A program made the translations under genes and the position numbers. A DNA stretch of 25,703 bases from JBJELF01 sp051879015 (GTDB lineage Bacteria; Bacillota; Clostridia; Lachnospirales; Lachnospiraceae), in contig JBJELF010000030.1 of the NCBI GenBank assembly GCA_051879015.1, positions 1 through 25,703 of the forward strand. The letters run 5' to 3'. Shown in pieces: positions 7,519 to 15,745 of the stretch. Position 1 is the stretch's first letter. Every line of letters starts with the position of its first letter. The notes under the pieces are model-generated. The model was not told the origin of the DNA. It made no database searches and saw nothing but the letters and a program-made list of their open reading frames with translations.

Positions 7519-8598
7519 ATGTTTGATAAATTAGATGATATTGTGATTCGTTATGAAGAATTATTGTTGGAATTAAATGATCCGGCCTTAGCACTGGATC
7601 AGGGACGTTACCGCAAGCTGATGAAAGAGCATGCTGATTTGACACCTCTGGTGGAAGCTTACAAAAACTATAAAACTGCCAAACAGACCGTTGAGGATAG
7701 TTTGGAAATGCTGGAGGATGAGAGCGATGAAGAGATGCGTGAGCTTTTAAAGGAAGAAATTTCTGATGCAAAGAAGGAAATTGAGCATTTAGAGCATGAG
7801 ATTAAGATTATGCTGCTTCCGAAAGATCCTAATGATGACAAGAATGTGTTTGTGGAAATTCGTGCTGGTGCCGGCGGTGAGGAGGCTGCCCTGTTTGCAG
7901 CGGAGCTTTATCGTATGTATGCTCGCTTTGCAGAGAGAAATCGTTGGAAAGTGGAGTTAGTCAGTGCCAATGAGAGTGGTATCGGTGGCATGAAGGAAGT
8001 AGTTTTCATGATTTCTGGTCAGGGTGCTTATTCCAAGTTAAAATATGAGAGTGGTGTTCATCGTGTGCAGCGTGTACCAGAGACGGAAAGTGGAGGACGT
8101 ATTCATACATCCACGGCGACTGTGGCAATTATGCCAGAGGCGGAGGAAGTAGATGTGCAGATTGATATGAATGATATTCGATTTGATGTATTCCGTGCTT
8201 CGGGAAATGGAGGACAGTGCGTTAATACGACGGACTCGGCGGTGCGTTTGACCCACATTCCGACAGGAATTGTTATTTCTTGTCAGGATGAAAAGAGCCA
8301 ATTAAAAAATAAGGATAAAGCCTTAAAGGTACTGCGTGCGAAATTGTATGAGTTAGAGTGTGCTAAGAAACATGATGCGGAGGCTGAGGCGAGAAGAAGT
8401 CAGGTAGGTACAGGTGATCGATCGGAAAAAATTCGCACTTACAATTTTCCTCAGGGACGTGTGACAGATCATCGCATCAAATTGACCTTGTATAAGATCG
8501 ATTCTATTATGGATGGTGATCTTTATGAATTGTTAGACAGTCTGATTGCAGCAGATCAGGCAGCAAAATTAAGCCAGCTTAATGAGATAAGTGCCTGA
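7519..8598 (+). CDS. prfA: Peptide chain release factor 1
   Basis: RF1 releases finished proteins at UAA and UAG. The 359-residue product has the N-terminal coiled-coil domain (about 10-100), the stop-codon recognition tripeptide PET (187-189, the PxT motif of RF1 rather than the SPF of RF2) and the peptidyl-transferase GGQ (231-233, in SGNGGQCVN), followed by the RF1-typical DHRIKLTLY. AGGAGG lies seven bases before ATG. Transcription is probably shared with prmC. Confidence 0.98.
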   Translation: MFDKLDDIVIRYEELLLELNDPALALDQGRYRKLMKEHADLTPLVEAYKNYKTAKQTVEDSLEMLEDESDEEMRELLKEEISDAKKEIEHLEHEIKIMLLPKDPNDDKNVFVEIRAGAGGEEAALFAAELYRMYARFAERNRWKVELVSANESGIGGMKEVVFMISGQGAYSKLKYESGVHRVQRVPETESGGRIHTSTATVAIMPEAEEVDVQIDMNDIRFDVFRASGNGGQCVNTTDSAVRLTHIPTGIVISCQDEKSQLKNKDKALKVLRAKLYELECAKKHDAEAEARRSQVGTGDRSEKIRTYNFPQGRVTDHRIKLTLYKIDSIMDGDLYELLDSLIAADQAAKLSQLNEISA

Positions 8599-8935
8599 AA
8601 GAATCTGTTCATTTTTGTGTCTGGTGGTGCTCCACAAGTGGGGCATGATCGTTTACTATGTGGGGGCGTAGGAGATTATTAGGAATAGATTTTTAAATGT
8701 GGGACTATCCTAACAAGACAAGATGACAAAATTAAAATAGATTTTTTAAAGAAATTGGTGAGTTTTGCATAAATTGTACTAGATTTTTTGAAAAATTTAT
8801 GGTATTGTATAAGAAGTTCGATATGGAAATGAAATGTTGTTGAAAGAGTGGCAATGAAAAGTAAACTACCCCTGCTGTTAGGGGATGAATTACTGATTTT
8901 TAATAAAGTATGACAGAGTTAGGGGTGTTTTAGCG
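8599..8935. other. 337-bp intergenic region with hairpins, no gene seen
   Basis: I see no protein gene. A hairpin TGCTCCAC/GTGGGGCA (8628-8645, one wobble) follows prfA but lacks a T tract, so it is at best a weak terminator. Further on, TATTGTATAAG near 8803-8813 could hold a -10 box, without a convincing -35. CCCCT (8869-8873) and AGGGG (8880-8884) form a small hairpin about 50 bases before the next start. The length and structure suggest a regulated leader for the MGS-like gene. Confidence 0.45.
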
Positions 8936-9325
8936 GTGAAGATTGGATTAATCGCACAGAGTACAAGAAAGACATTATTGGAGAATTTTTGCGTTGCATA
9001 TAAAGGAATTTTAAAGAAACACAACTTGTATGCAACTGCTGTTACAGGAATACGCATTCAAAATGCTACAGGTTTGCCTGTGACGAAGCTTTTGCCTGGG
9101 GCTATGGGAGGAAGTACCCAGTTCGCGGTAGAGATTGGTGGGGCGCAGCTCGATATGATTATTTTTTTTCACAATCCAGACTTGGAAGATGAAAAGGAAT
9201 ATTTGGAGTTTTGCGAGGTAACTTATGCGTGTGATAAGTATAATGTACCACTGGCAACTAACATTGCTACAGCAGAGTCTTTAATTTTGGGCTTGGAAAA
9301 TGGAGATATGGAGTGGATTGGGTGA
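8936..9325 (+). CDS. Methylglyoxal-synthase-like protein with degenerate active site
   Basis: The 129-residue protein aligns along its whole length with methylglyoxal synthase (MgsA), which converts dihydroxyacetone phosphate to methylglyoxal. Conserved stretches include KIGLIA, FCVAYKGILKKHNLYAT, NATGL, VPLATNIATAESLI and NGDMEW. The catalytic and phosphate-binding motifs do not match: the usual AHD reads AQS (7-9), TGTTG reads TAVTG (34-38), the catalytic-base motif GGDQQ reads GGSTQ (58-62), and the His/Asp of the following 'DP...HDPD' segment are missing in FFHNPDLEDEK. It therefore looks like a maintained MGS fold that probably lacks MGS activity and may be a ligand-binding or regulatory protein. 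The start is GTG 8936 with GGGGTG upstream. Confidence 0.8.
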   Translation: MKIGLIAQSTRKTLLENFCVAYKGILKKHNLYATAVTGIRIQNATGLPVTKLLPGAMGGSTQFAVEIGGAQLDMIIFFHNPDLEDEKEYLEFCEVTYACDKYNVPLATNIATAESLILGLENGDMEWIG

Positions 9326-9381
9326 ACTACCACAGACCCTAAAGTTGTGTGGATACATGGCTAATATTTTATAAATTGTGT

Positions 9382-9429
9382 GAAAAAAGAGCAGCCGTTG
9401 AGAAGATTAACATAACTTCCCAACGGCTG
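9382..9429 (-). terminator. Terminator of the ABC-F gene
   Basis: CAGCCGTTG (9392-9400) pairs with CAACGGCTG (9421-9429) and, past one mismatch, GAAG (9402-9405) pairs with CTTC (9416-9419). Read on the minus strand the stem is followed by CTCTTTTTTC. It sits 12 bases after the ABC-F stop and between convergent genes, so it may also slow plus-strand transcription from the MGS-like gene. Confidence 0.85.
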
Positions 9430-9440
9430 TTTCGTAATGA

Positions 9441-11363
9441 TTAAATTTTATCATCTTCTAGTTCGCTCCAACGTTCATAGAGTTCCTCCAGTTGTGACTC
9501 GAGGGTTTCTTTTTCTTTGTTTAATTCGAGCAATTTGGGTACATCTGTATAAATTTCTTCCTTTTCTAACAGTGTATCAATTTCGCTGATACGGCTCTCA
9601 ATTTGGGAGATGGAGTCTTCAATTCGCTTTAATTCATTTTTGCGTTTACGAGCTTTTGCCTGCTCCTCACGCTGCTTATTCCAATCTTGTTTGGTATTGG
9701 TATCTGTAGTGGAGGTAGGAGCTGTTCCATTATTCTGATTGAGGACGAGGGAGGTCATCAAATCTTTCTTCTCCAGGTAATAATCATAATTTCCGATATA
9801 GTTAATTAAGGTTTGCCCTGTAAGCTCTAAGATCCGCGTGGCGGTGCGATTGATAAAAAAACGATCATGTGATACATAGAGCAGGGTACCAGTATAACGA
9901 TTCAGTGCATTTTCCAAAATTTCCCTTGACATAATATCCAGGTGGTTGGTTGGCTCATCGAGAATCAGAAAGTTGGAGTCGGAAAGCATGAGTTTTGCCA
10001 GCGAGACACGACCTCGTTCGCCGCCGCTTAGTTCGCTGATGGGCTTAAAGACATCGTCTCCTGTAAAGAGAAATGCTGCCAGCAGGTTTCGGATTTCAGT
10101 ATTTGTCAAATGCGGATATTCGTCTGAAATTTCTTGAAAAATAGTTTTTTCCATGTGGAGTACATGGTGTTCCTGGTCATAGTATCCAATATGGACGCGG
10201 GAGCCGAGCTGAACGCTGCCGCTGTCTGCGGTTACTAAGCTGTTGATAATTTTTAAAATTGTTGTTTTGCCAGTGCCATTGTTTCCGATGATTGCTACTT
10301 TTTCCCCTCGTTTGACCTCAAAGTCCAGATGTTCAAATAGGGTCTGTCTGCCGAATGATTTACTTAAATCTTTGACAGTCAGGACATCATTTCCACTTTG
10401 AATATTTGGTTCTAGGGAGATGCGCATTACCGCATCGTCGGTCTGAGGCTTTTCCATCACATCAATTTTATTGAGAAGTTTCTCGCGGCTTTCCGCACGC
10501 TTGATTGATTTTTCACGATTGAAGGAGCGAAGTTTTTCTATAACTGCCTCCTGATGTTTAATTTCTCGCTGCTGATTTAAATATTGTTTCATCAAAGCTT
10601 CCATCATCATTTGCTTTTTTTCACTGTAAGCACTGTAATTTCCTTGAAAAACATTGACTTTTTTCTGGTCAATCTCGATGACCTTGGTGACTACTTTGTC
10701 TAAGAAATAACGGTCGTGACAGACGATAATGATACTGCCCTTGTAATTGAGCAGATAGGTTTCCAGCCAGTGAATGGATTCCATATCTAAATGGTTGGTC
10801 GGCTCGTCCAGAAGAAGAATATCGGGTTTGGACAGCAGCAGCTTTCCCAACGATACGCGAGTTTTTTGACCGCCTGAGAGATTTTCTGTTTTTTTGTTAA
10901 ATTCGTCTTCGTTGAAGCCTAAACCTTTCAAAACACCCACAATCTCGCTTTCGCAGGAGTATCCTTCTGACATCTCGAATTTTTGATTTAATTCAGAATA
11001 ACGGTGATACATTGTGTCTAGAGCTTCACCTGAGAGATGTTTCATTTTTTCTTCCATCTCCCGAAGTTGAGCCTCCATCTGGAACACCTCTTTTTTTGCT
11101 TCCTTGACCTCATCATAAATGCTGCGGCTGCCGACTAAATCTTGATGTTGAGCAAGATAGCCAATAGTTTTGTCTTTGGCGATGACTACCTCTCCTGTGT
11201 CAGCAGGCAGCTCGCCAATGATTATCTTTAATAAAGTGGATTTTCCAGCACCGTTTATGCCGACGATAGCGGCTTTTTCGTACTCCTCAATGTGGAAGGA
11301 TGCCTGCTGAATAATAGTTTTTTCAATAAATGATTTTGATATATTGCTGCAAGATAGTATCAT
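9441..11363 (-). CDS. ABC-F family ATPase, YdiF type
   Basis: This is a soluble twin-ATPase of the ABC-F class, proteins that act on the ribosome rather than in transport. The 640-residue product has ABC domain 1 (Walker A GINGAGKST 35-43, signature LSGGQ 162-166, Walker B LLLDEPTNHLD 183-193), the charged helical P-site linker (about 245-310), ABC domain 2 (GNNGTGKTT 360-368, LSGGE 445-449, LILDEPTNHLD 466-476) and a C-terminal coiled coil (about 560-638). No membrane segments are present. Length and neighbourhood (divergent to rex) match Bacillus YdiF, which sits beside rex (ydiH). A housekeeping translation role is more likely than antibiotic resistance, but this is not proved. Confidence 0.95.
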   Translation of the reverse strand: MILSCSNISKSFIEKTIIQQASFHIEEYEKAAIVGINGAGKSTLLKIIIGELPADTGEVVIAKDKTIGYLAQHQDLVGSRSIYDEVKEAKKEVFQMEAQLREMEEKMKHLSGEALDTMYHRYSELNQKFEMSEGYSCESEIVGVLKGLGFNEDEFNKKTENLSGGQKTRVSLGKLLLSKPDILLLDEPTNHLDMESIHWLETYLLNYKGSIIIVCHDRYFLDKVVTKVIEIDQKKVNVFQGNYSAYSEKKQMMMEALMKQYLNQQREIKHQEAVIEKLRSFNREKSIKRAESREKLLNKIDVMEKPQTDDAVMRISLEPNIQSGNDVLTVKDLSKSFGRQTLFEHLDFEVKRGEKVAIIGNNGTGKTTILKIINSLVTADSGSVQLGSRVHIGYYDQEHHVLHMEKTIFQEISDEYPHLTNTEIRNLLAAFLFTGDDVFKPISELSGGERGRVSLAKLMLSDSNFLILDEPTNHLDIMSREILENALNRYTGTLLYVSHDRFFINRTATRILELTGQTLINYIGNYDYYLEKKDLMTSLVLNQNNGTAPTSTTDTNTKQDWNKQREEQAKARKRKNELKRIEDSISQIESRISEIDTLLEKEEIYTDVPKLLELNKEKETLESQLEELYERWSELEDDKI

Positions 11364-11411
11364 AAGTTGGTATTCCTCATTTCTAGTTAAATTTCATTTC
11401 GTTTTTTATAT

Positions 11412-11447
11412 GATACCAGGGTCAAAATACCTTTTGACCCTGGTATC
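11412..11447. repeat. Palindromic repeat A, copy 2 (perfect 16-bp arms)
   Basis: GATACCAGGGTCAAAA (11412-11427) and TTTTGACCCTGGTATC (11432-11447) are perfect reverse complements around TACC. This is the most complete copy in the window and serves as the reference form. It lies between the divergent ABC-F and rex genes, 49 bases before the ABC-F start, so it is not a terminator for either. Confidence 0.95.
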
Positions 11448-11571
11448 TTTTATATTTTAGCATAAAGAAAAACTTTTGAAAAGAGAAAGTGCAGAGAATG
11501 ATGGTATGAAAAAAATGATAGGTTAAAAAATTCTCTAATGAAATAAAAATAATCTGTTCCCAAAATATAGC

Positions 11572-11589
11572 TTGACTAAAATTTAACAA
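11572..11589. promoter_or_regulatory. Possible Rex operator over its own promoter
   Basis: The 18 bases TTGACTAAAATTTAACAA fit the known Rex operator pattern TTGTTAANNNNTTAACAA with a perfect right half and four of seven matches in the left half. They cover the -35 and the start of the spacer, where binding would repress rex. Confidence 0.4.
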
Positions 11590-11600
11590 AGTTATATAAT
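11572..11600 (+). promoter_or_regulatory. rex promoter
   Basis: TTGACT (11572-11577), a 17-base spacer and a perfect TATAAT (11595-11600) form a strong vegetative promoter 46 bases before the rex start codon. Confidence 0.85.
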
Positions 11601-11646
11601 TATTACAAATTAGCGTGTTTTCGTGAAATGAATTTTGGAGGTTATT

Positions 11647-12282
11647 ATGGAAAATAGAGAAATTTCCAAGGCGGTTATCAAACGTTTACCTAGATATTAT
11701 CGTTATTTGGGAGAACTGATGGAGGAGGGTGTCGAACGTATCTCATCAGGTGAACTGAGTGAACAGATGAATGTGACAGCATCTCAGATTCGTCAGGATT
11801 TAAATAATTTTGGTGGTTTTGGGCAGCAGGGATATGGTTACAATGTGGCATATCTATATACGGAAATCGGTAAAATTTTGGGAGTCGACAGACAGCATAA
11901 TATTATTATTGTTGGAGCTGGAAATCTTGGGCAGGCTCTGGCAAATTATAGTAAATTTGAGAAGCGAGGCTTTATCGTAAAAGGTATGTTTGATATTAAT
12001 CCTCGATTGGTTGGATTGAGCATTCGAGGAATTGAGGTTTATCCGATTGAGGAGTTGGAGCATTTTATTAAAGAAAATGAAATTCAGATTGCGGCGCTGA
12101 CAATTCCAAAGGCGAAGGCTACAGAGATGGCAGATTTATTGGTGTCTTATGATATAAAAGCAATCTGGAATTTTGCACACACTGACTTAAAGGTACCAAA
12201 GGATGTTGTTGTGGAGAATGTACATTTGTCGGAAAGCTTGATGCGTCTTTCTTATAAGCTGACTCATGGTCAGTCCATGTAA
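11647..12282 (+). CDS. rex: Redox-sensing transcriptional repressor Rex
   Basis: Rex represses fermentation and NADH-oxidation genes and leaves DNA when NADH/NAD+ rises. The 211-residue product has an N-terminal winged helix (about 1-80, with SAVxRLPRYYRYL-like start and TASQIRQDLNNFG recognition helix) and a Rossmann NAD(H)-binding domain (GAGNLGQ, 90-96), with the C-terminal swapped helix for dimerisation. I chose ATG 11647, preceded by GGAGG (11637-11641), over TTG at 11635, which overlaps that ribosome site. A strong promoter and possible self-operator lie upstream. The ydiF-rex neighbourhood is known in Bacillus. Confidence 0.97.
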   Translation: MENREISKAVIKRLPRYYRYLGELMEEGVERISSGELSEQMNVTASQIRQDLNNFGGFGQQGYGYNVAYLYTEIGKILGVDRQHNIIIVGAGNLGQALANYSKFEKRGFIVKGMFDINPRLVGLSIRGIEVYPIEELEHFIKENEIQIAALTIPKAKATEMADLLVSYDIKAIWNFAHTDLKVPKDVVVENVHLSESLMRLSYKLTHGQSM

Positions 12283-12293
12283 TATGACTGACA

Positions 12294-12322
12294 TGCCTGC
12301 AAAGCAGGTATAAAAGTCAATT
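12294..12322 (-). repeat. Hairpin repeat B, copy 1
   Basis: CCTGC (12296-12300) and GCAGG (12304-12308) form a 5-bp hairpin with loop AAA. The minus strand upstream flank AATTGACTTTTATA (plus 12309-12322) is identical to 19816-19829, next to another CCTGC/GCAGG hairpin. Here it follows the rex stop by 12 bases and may act as a 3' hairpin, although no T tract follows. Confidence 0.6.
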
Positions 12323-12352
12323 ACAGGAGCGTGAAGTGCGAAGTAATTTGTA

Positions 12353-12392
12353 GGTATCAAGAGGTTAAATACTTTTTGAACTCAACATTATA
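12353..12392. repeat. Palindromic repeat A, copy 3 (degenerate)
   Basis: The segment aligns with copy 1 (GGTATCAA...AACATCAT) along about 40 bases with a one-base deletion and several changes, chiefly G to A or C to T; the stem GAGGTTAAA/TTTTTGAACTC is partly broken. It lies between rex and acpS, next to repeat B copy 1. Confidence 0.7.
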
Positions 12393-12484
12393 ATATAAAA
12401 AGTAATGTAATGCGAAGCTATCTAACTGTGAGTTTTCATTATTATTTGTGCTGCCAGTCCTAGGTGGCGGAATGGAGGATTCGT

Positions 12485-12847
12485 ATGATAGTGGGTACGG
12501 GAGTAGATATTGTGGAGACAGCGCGAGTAGAAAAAGCATGTGCAAAGCAGCATTTTTTACTGCGCTGTTTTACTGCATGGGAGATTGAGCAGGCAAAGGG
12601 AAGAGCAGAGTCTTTGGCGGGATATTTTGCGGCAAAGGAAGCAGTAGCGAAGGCGCTTGGGACAGGTGTCCGGGGATTTGGGCTGTTGGATATTGAAGTA
12701 AGAAAAAATGAGTTGGGAAAACCAGAAGTACAGCTCTATGGCAAAGCGAAACTTTTGGCAGAGTCATTGGAAATCAATCAAATTCATTTGTCCATTTCTC
12801 ATGAAAAGACTATGGCGATTGCCTTTGTGGTGGCAGAAAGGAAATAG
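12485..12847 (+). CDS. acpS: Holo-[acyl-carrier-protein] synthase
   Basis: AcpS transfers 4'-phosphopantetheine from coenzyme A to the serine of acyl carrier protein. The 120-residue product has both family metal motifs: Asp8 in GTGVDIVE and Glu52 in FAAKEAVAKALGTG, and ends with the usual ISHEKTMAIAFVV. ATG 12485 matches the family start and has GGAGG six bases upstream; an in-frame codon at 12464 would add seven unrelated residues. acpS, nnr, alr and mazF follow the order known from Bacillus (ydcB onward), and nnr starts nine bases after the acpS stop. Confidence 0.97.
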   Translation: MIVGTGVDIVETARVEKACAKQHFLLRCFTAWEIEQAKGRAESLAGYFAAKEAVAKALGTGVRGFGLLDIEVRKNELGKPEVQLYGKAKLLAESLEINQIHLSISHEKTMAIAFVVAERK

Positions 12848-12856
12848 GCAGGAAAA

Positions 12857-14431
12857 ATGCAGAAGTTTATCAATGGGAAACAGGCAAAAGAGATTGACAC
12901 AGAATCGATTCAAAGCTATGGAATTCCCTCTGTAGTACTAATGGAGCGGGCTGCAGAGTCGATAGCCAGACATATGATGAAAGAATTGAAAAAAGAGACA
13001 CCTGTGCTAGCTGTTTGCGGCACAGGAAATAATGGAGCGGATGCAATTGCAGCGCTTCGTATTTTATTTCTGGAAGGATATCAAAATGTAGAAATTTGTT
13101 ATCTGGGCAATGAACAAAAGGTCAGTCAAGAATGGAAAATTCAGCAGAATATTGTTCAGAAACTGGGAATACCGTTAAAAAAGTATGATTCGATGCAGCG
13201 TATGATTTTGAGCTGGAGGTATTCAGTCTGTTCAGCAAATTCTGTGTATTCACCAGTGATTTTGGATGGTGTTTTTGGAATTGGACTTTCTCGAGAAGTG
13301 TCAGGAGAGTATCAGAAAGCCATTGAGGAGATAAACCAAAGCCAAGCAAGAGTGATTGCGGTGGATATTCCTTCTGGTATTGACAGCAGTACGGGTGCTG
13401 TGTTAGGCTGTGCAGTGAGGGCACAGGAGACGATTACCTTTGGATTTGTAAAAACTGGATGTATGTTCTTGCCAGGAGCTGAATATAGTGGTAATATCAG
13501 CTGTTATTCCATTGGTTTTGTGACAGCTAGCTTACTGCAGGATAGAATGATTGCTTTGGAAGAAAAGGATATTCAAGAAAAATTGCGTAAACGGCTTACC
13601 TGGGGACATAAGGGAACCTTTGGCAAAGTTCTTTTGATAGCGGGCAGCAAGGGTATGGCAGGTGCCGCTTATCTGGCCGCATTGGCCGCTTATCGCATGG
13701 GAGCTGGTTTGGTTCGTATCTTTACAGTTGAGGAAAATCGTGTTATATTGCAGACGTTGATACCCGAAGCAATTATGACGACCTATGATGAGAATGATAT
13801 TTCAGAGACTCAATTGGAAGAGATACTGGCTTGGGCAGATGGAGTGGTAATTGGTCCTGGATTAGGTACACAGCCCTACGCTCATCAGCTAGTAAAGCTG
13901 GTTTTAAAGATCATTCAGAGTCCGTTTGTGCTTGATGCGGATGGATTAAACATACTGTCACAGCATAGAGATTGGAAGCTTCCGGAAAATTTGGCGATTT
14001 TGACTCCTCATATGGGAGAAATGATGCGTCTATGCGATGTCTCGATGACAGAATTAAAGAAAAATCCTGTATTTTATGGGCAGGGATTGGCGAGAAATCT
14101 TCACGCAGTTGTTGTTTTGAAGGACTGGCGAACCTTGATTTGTGATGCAGGAGACCTTACATATCTGAATTTGACTGGAACCAATGGAATGGGAACTGGT
14201 GGCAGCGGCGACGTGCTGACTGGTGTGTTGGGAGCTTTGTTGGCTTATCATTTGTCTGGGCAGAGCTTGCAGGAAATTGCGGCGATAGGCGTTTGGATTC
14301 ATGGGCGTGCAGGGGAATTGGCAGCACAAAAGATAGGTGATAGAGGAATGGTGGCTTCGGATATCATAGATGGAATTGGTAAATTTGATATAGATGAAGG
14401 TTATGTAAATATGAAATGTAGGACCTTTTGA
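12857..14431 (+). CDS. nnr: Bifunctional NAD(P)H-hydrate epimerase / ADP-dependent dehydratase
   Basis: Nnr repairs damaged NADHX and NADPHX: the N-terminal domain interconverts epimers and the C-terminal domain dehydrates them. The 524-residue product has the YjeF-N domain (about 1-215; GTGNNGADA at 55-63, where GGDG is more usual, and VDIPSGID at 169-176) and the ribokinase-like dehydratase domain (about 235-510; HKGTFGKVLLIAGS, VLDADGLN, LTPHMGEM and GTGGSGDVLTG at 446-456). Both domains look complete. The last three residues (RTF) and the stop codon are encoded by a partial copy of repeat A. It is nine bases downstream of acpS, evidently in one operon. Confidence 0.96.
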   Translation: MQKFINGKQAKEIDTESIQSYGIPSVVLMERAAESIARHMMKELKKETPVLAVCGTGNNGADAIAALRILFLEGYQNVEICYLGNEQKVSQEWKIQQNIVQKLGIPLKKYDSMQRMILSWRYSVCSANSVYSPVILDGVFGIGLSREVSGEYQKAIEEINQSQARVIAVDIPSGIDSSTGAVLGCAVRAQETITFGFVKTGCMFLPGAEYSGNISCYSIGFVTASLLQDRMIALEEKDIQEKLRKRLTWGHKGTFGKVLLIAGSKGMAGAAYLAALAAYRMGAGLVRIFTVEENRVILQTLIPEAIMTTYDENDISETQLEEILAWADGVVIGPGLGTQPYAHQLVKLVLKIIQSPFVLDADGLNILSQHRDWKLPENLAILTPHMGEMMRLCDVSMTELKKNPVFYGQGLARNLHAVVVLKDWRTLICDAGDLTYLNLTGTNGMGTGGSGDVLTGVLGALLAYHLSGQSLQEIAAIGVWIHGRAGELAAQKIGDRGMVASDIIDGIGKFDIDEGYVNMKCRTF

Positions 14432-14447
14432 CTCTGGTATCATCATG
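14423..14447. repeat. Palindromic repeat A, copy 4 (right half only)
   Basis: ACCTTTTGACTCTGGTATC is the right half of the element (copy 2: ACCTTTTGACCCTGGTATC) with one change, and it is followed by ATCATG as in other copies. The left half is absent. It overlaps the end of nnr and supplies its TGA (14429-14431), then ends just before the alr ribosome site. Confidence 0.8.
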
Positions 14448-14467
14448 TTATGGAGGATAAAGAAATA

Positions 14468-15646
14468 ATGAACAGTTATGATCGCGTATATGCAGAAATT
14501 AATTTAGATGCTATTTGGCGCAATATGAGAGCAATGCAGAATCAATTGGCGCCAAATACGAAAATGTGCGGAGTGATAAAGACAGATGGATACGGACATG
14601 GGGCTGTGCCTGTGGCCCGCACGATAGATGAGTTTGTGTGGGGATATGCAGTGGCTTCTATGGATGAGGCTTTAAATTTGCGGGAAAATAGGATTGAAAA
14701 GCCAATTTTAGTCTTAGGAAGTGTGTTTCCAGTTCGATATCGGGAGGCGATTGAGCAGGATATTCGACTGAGTGTATTTCAGAAGGAACGTATTTTACAA
14801 TTAAATCGAGAAGCAGCAGAATTTGGGAAAAAAGCCAGGATTCATGTGGCTATTGACACGGGAATGGGACGCATTGGCATTCCGGCTAATGAGAAGACCG
14901 TAGCACTTATTAAGGAGATTTCTCAGTATGAATTTATTGAGATAGAGGGTATTTTTACTCATATGGCGAGAGCTGATGAGATAGATAAAACGAATGCCAA
15001 CCAGCAGATATCGAAATTTAAGTGGTTGTTGACGCGTCTTGAGGAAGAGGGCATTTCCATTCCTATTAGGCATTGCTCTAACAGTGCGGGTATCATTGAT
15101 TTGCCGCAGGCTCAGATTGATATGGTGCGGGCAGGTATTTCCATTTATGGTTTGTATCCATCTGAGGAAGTCGATAAGAAGCAGGTTATTCTGGAACCGG
15201 CCATGGCAATTCGCAGCTTTGTTACTTATATTAAAGAGATGGAAGAGGGATCACCAATTAGCTACGGAGGTACTTATGTGACCTCAAGAAAAGAAAAAAT
15301 TGCTGTTATTTCGGTAGGATATGGTGATGGCTATCCGAGAAAACTTTCCAATCAAGGTTATGTGTTGATTCATGGGCAGAAAGCACCGATTCGAGGTCGT
15401 GTATGTATGGATCAGTTTATGGTGGATGTCAGCAATATTCCAGATGTAAAGGAAGGCGATGTAGTTACTCTTGTCGGCCGAGATGGAGCAAATGAAATTA
15501 CTGTGGAAGAGTTGGCTGATATGGCAGGCAGCTTTAACTATGAGTTTATCTGTGATGTGGGCAAGAGAATTCCGCGTGTGTACTATCAAAAAGGCAAAGC
15601 AATAGGAATGCGAGATTGGTTTCATGAAAAAATAGAGTTTATTTAG
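14468..15646 (+). CDS. alr: Alanine racemase
   Basis: Alr makes D-alanine for peptidoglycan using pyridoxal phosphate. The 392-residue product has the cofactor lysine K38 in VIKTDGYGHG (KANAYGHG in many relatives), the segments DTGMGRIG, GIFTHMARAD and HCSNSAG, and the second catalytic residue Tyr266 in ISYGGTY, followed by VGYGDGYPR and GRVCMDQFMVD. ATG 14468 matches the usual family start and has GGAGG at 14452-14456; ATG 14450 overlaps that site and adds six residues. It starts 36 bases after nnr. Confidence 0.97.
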   Translation: MNSYDRVYAEINLDAIWRNMRAMQNQLAPNTKMCGVIKTDGYGHGAVPVARTIDEFVWGYAVASMDEALNLRENRIEKPILVLGSVFPVRYREAIEQDIRLSVFQKERILQLNREAAEFGKKARIHVAIDTGMGRIGIPANEKTVALIKEISQYEFIEIEGIFTHMARADEIDKTNANQQISKFKWLLTRLEEEGISIPIRHCSNSAGIIDLPQAQIDMVRAGISIYGLYPSEEVDKKQVILEPAMAIRSFVTYIKEMEEGSPISYGGTYVTSRKEKIAVISVGYGDGYPRKLSNQGYVLIHGQKAPIRGRVCMDQFMVDVSNIPDVKEGDVVTLVGRDGANEITVEELADMAGSFNYEFICDVGKRIPRVYYQKGKAIGMRDWFHEKIEFI

Positions 15647-15745
15647 AAAATTAGAATATACACCGAATAATTGGAAATAATGACACATAGATAGTGGTGT
15701 CTCGTAGACGGGGCATATCAGTCTAGAAAATGGAGTGTGAATTCG

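Noticed and set aside
8784..8813. Promoter for the MGS-like gene
   Set aside because: TATAAG is acceptable but the only -35-like hexamer (TTGAAA) is 14 bases away, so no confident promoter can be drawn.
11412..11447. Calling repeat A copies intrinsic terminators
   Set aside because: This copy and the one at 3421 lie between divergent gene starts, and none of the copies has a T tract directly after the stem.
15647..15745. A short antitoxin gene before mazF
   Set aside because: The gap is 99 bases, with no open frame long enough for an EndoAI-like protein.
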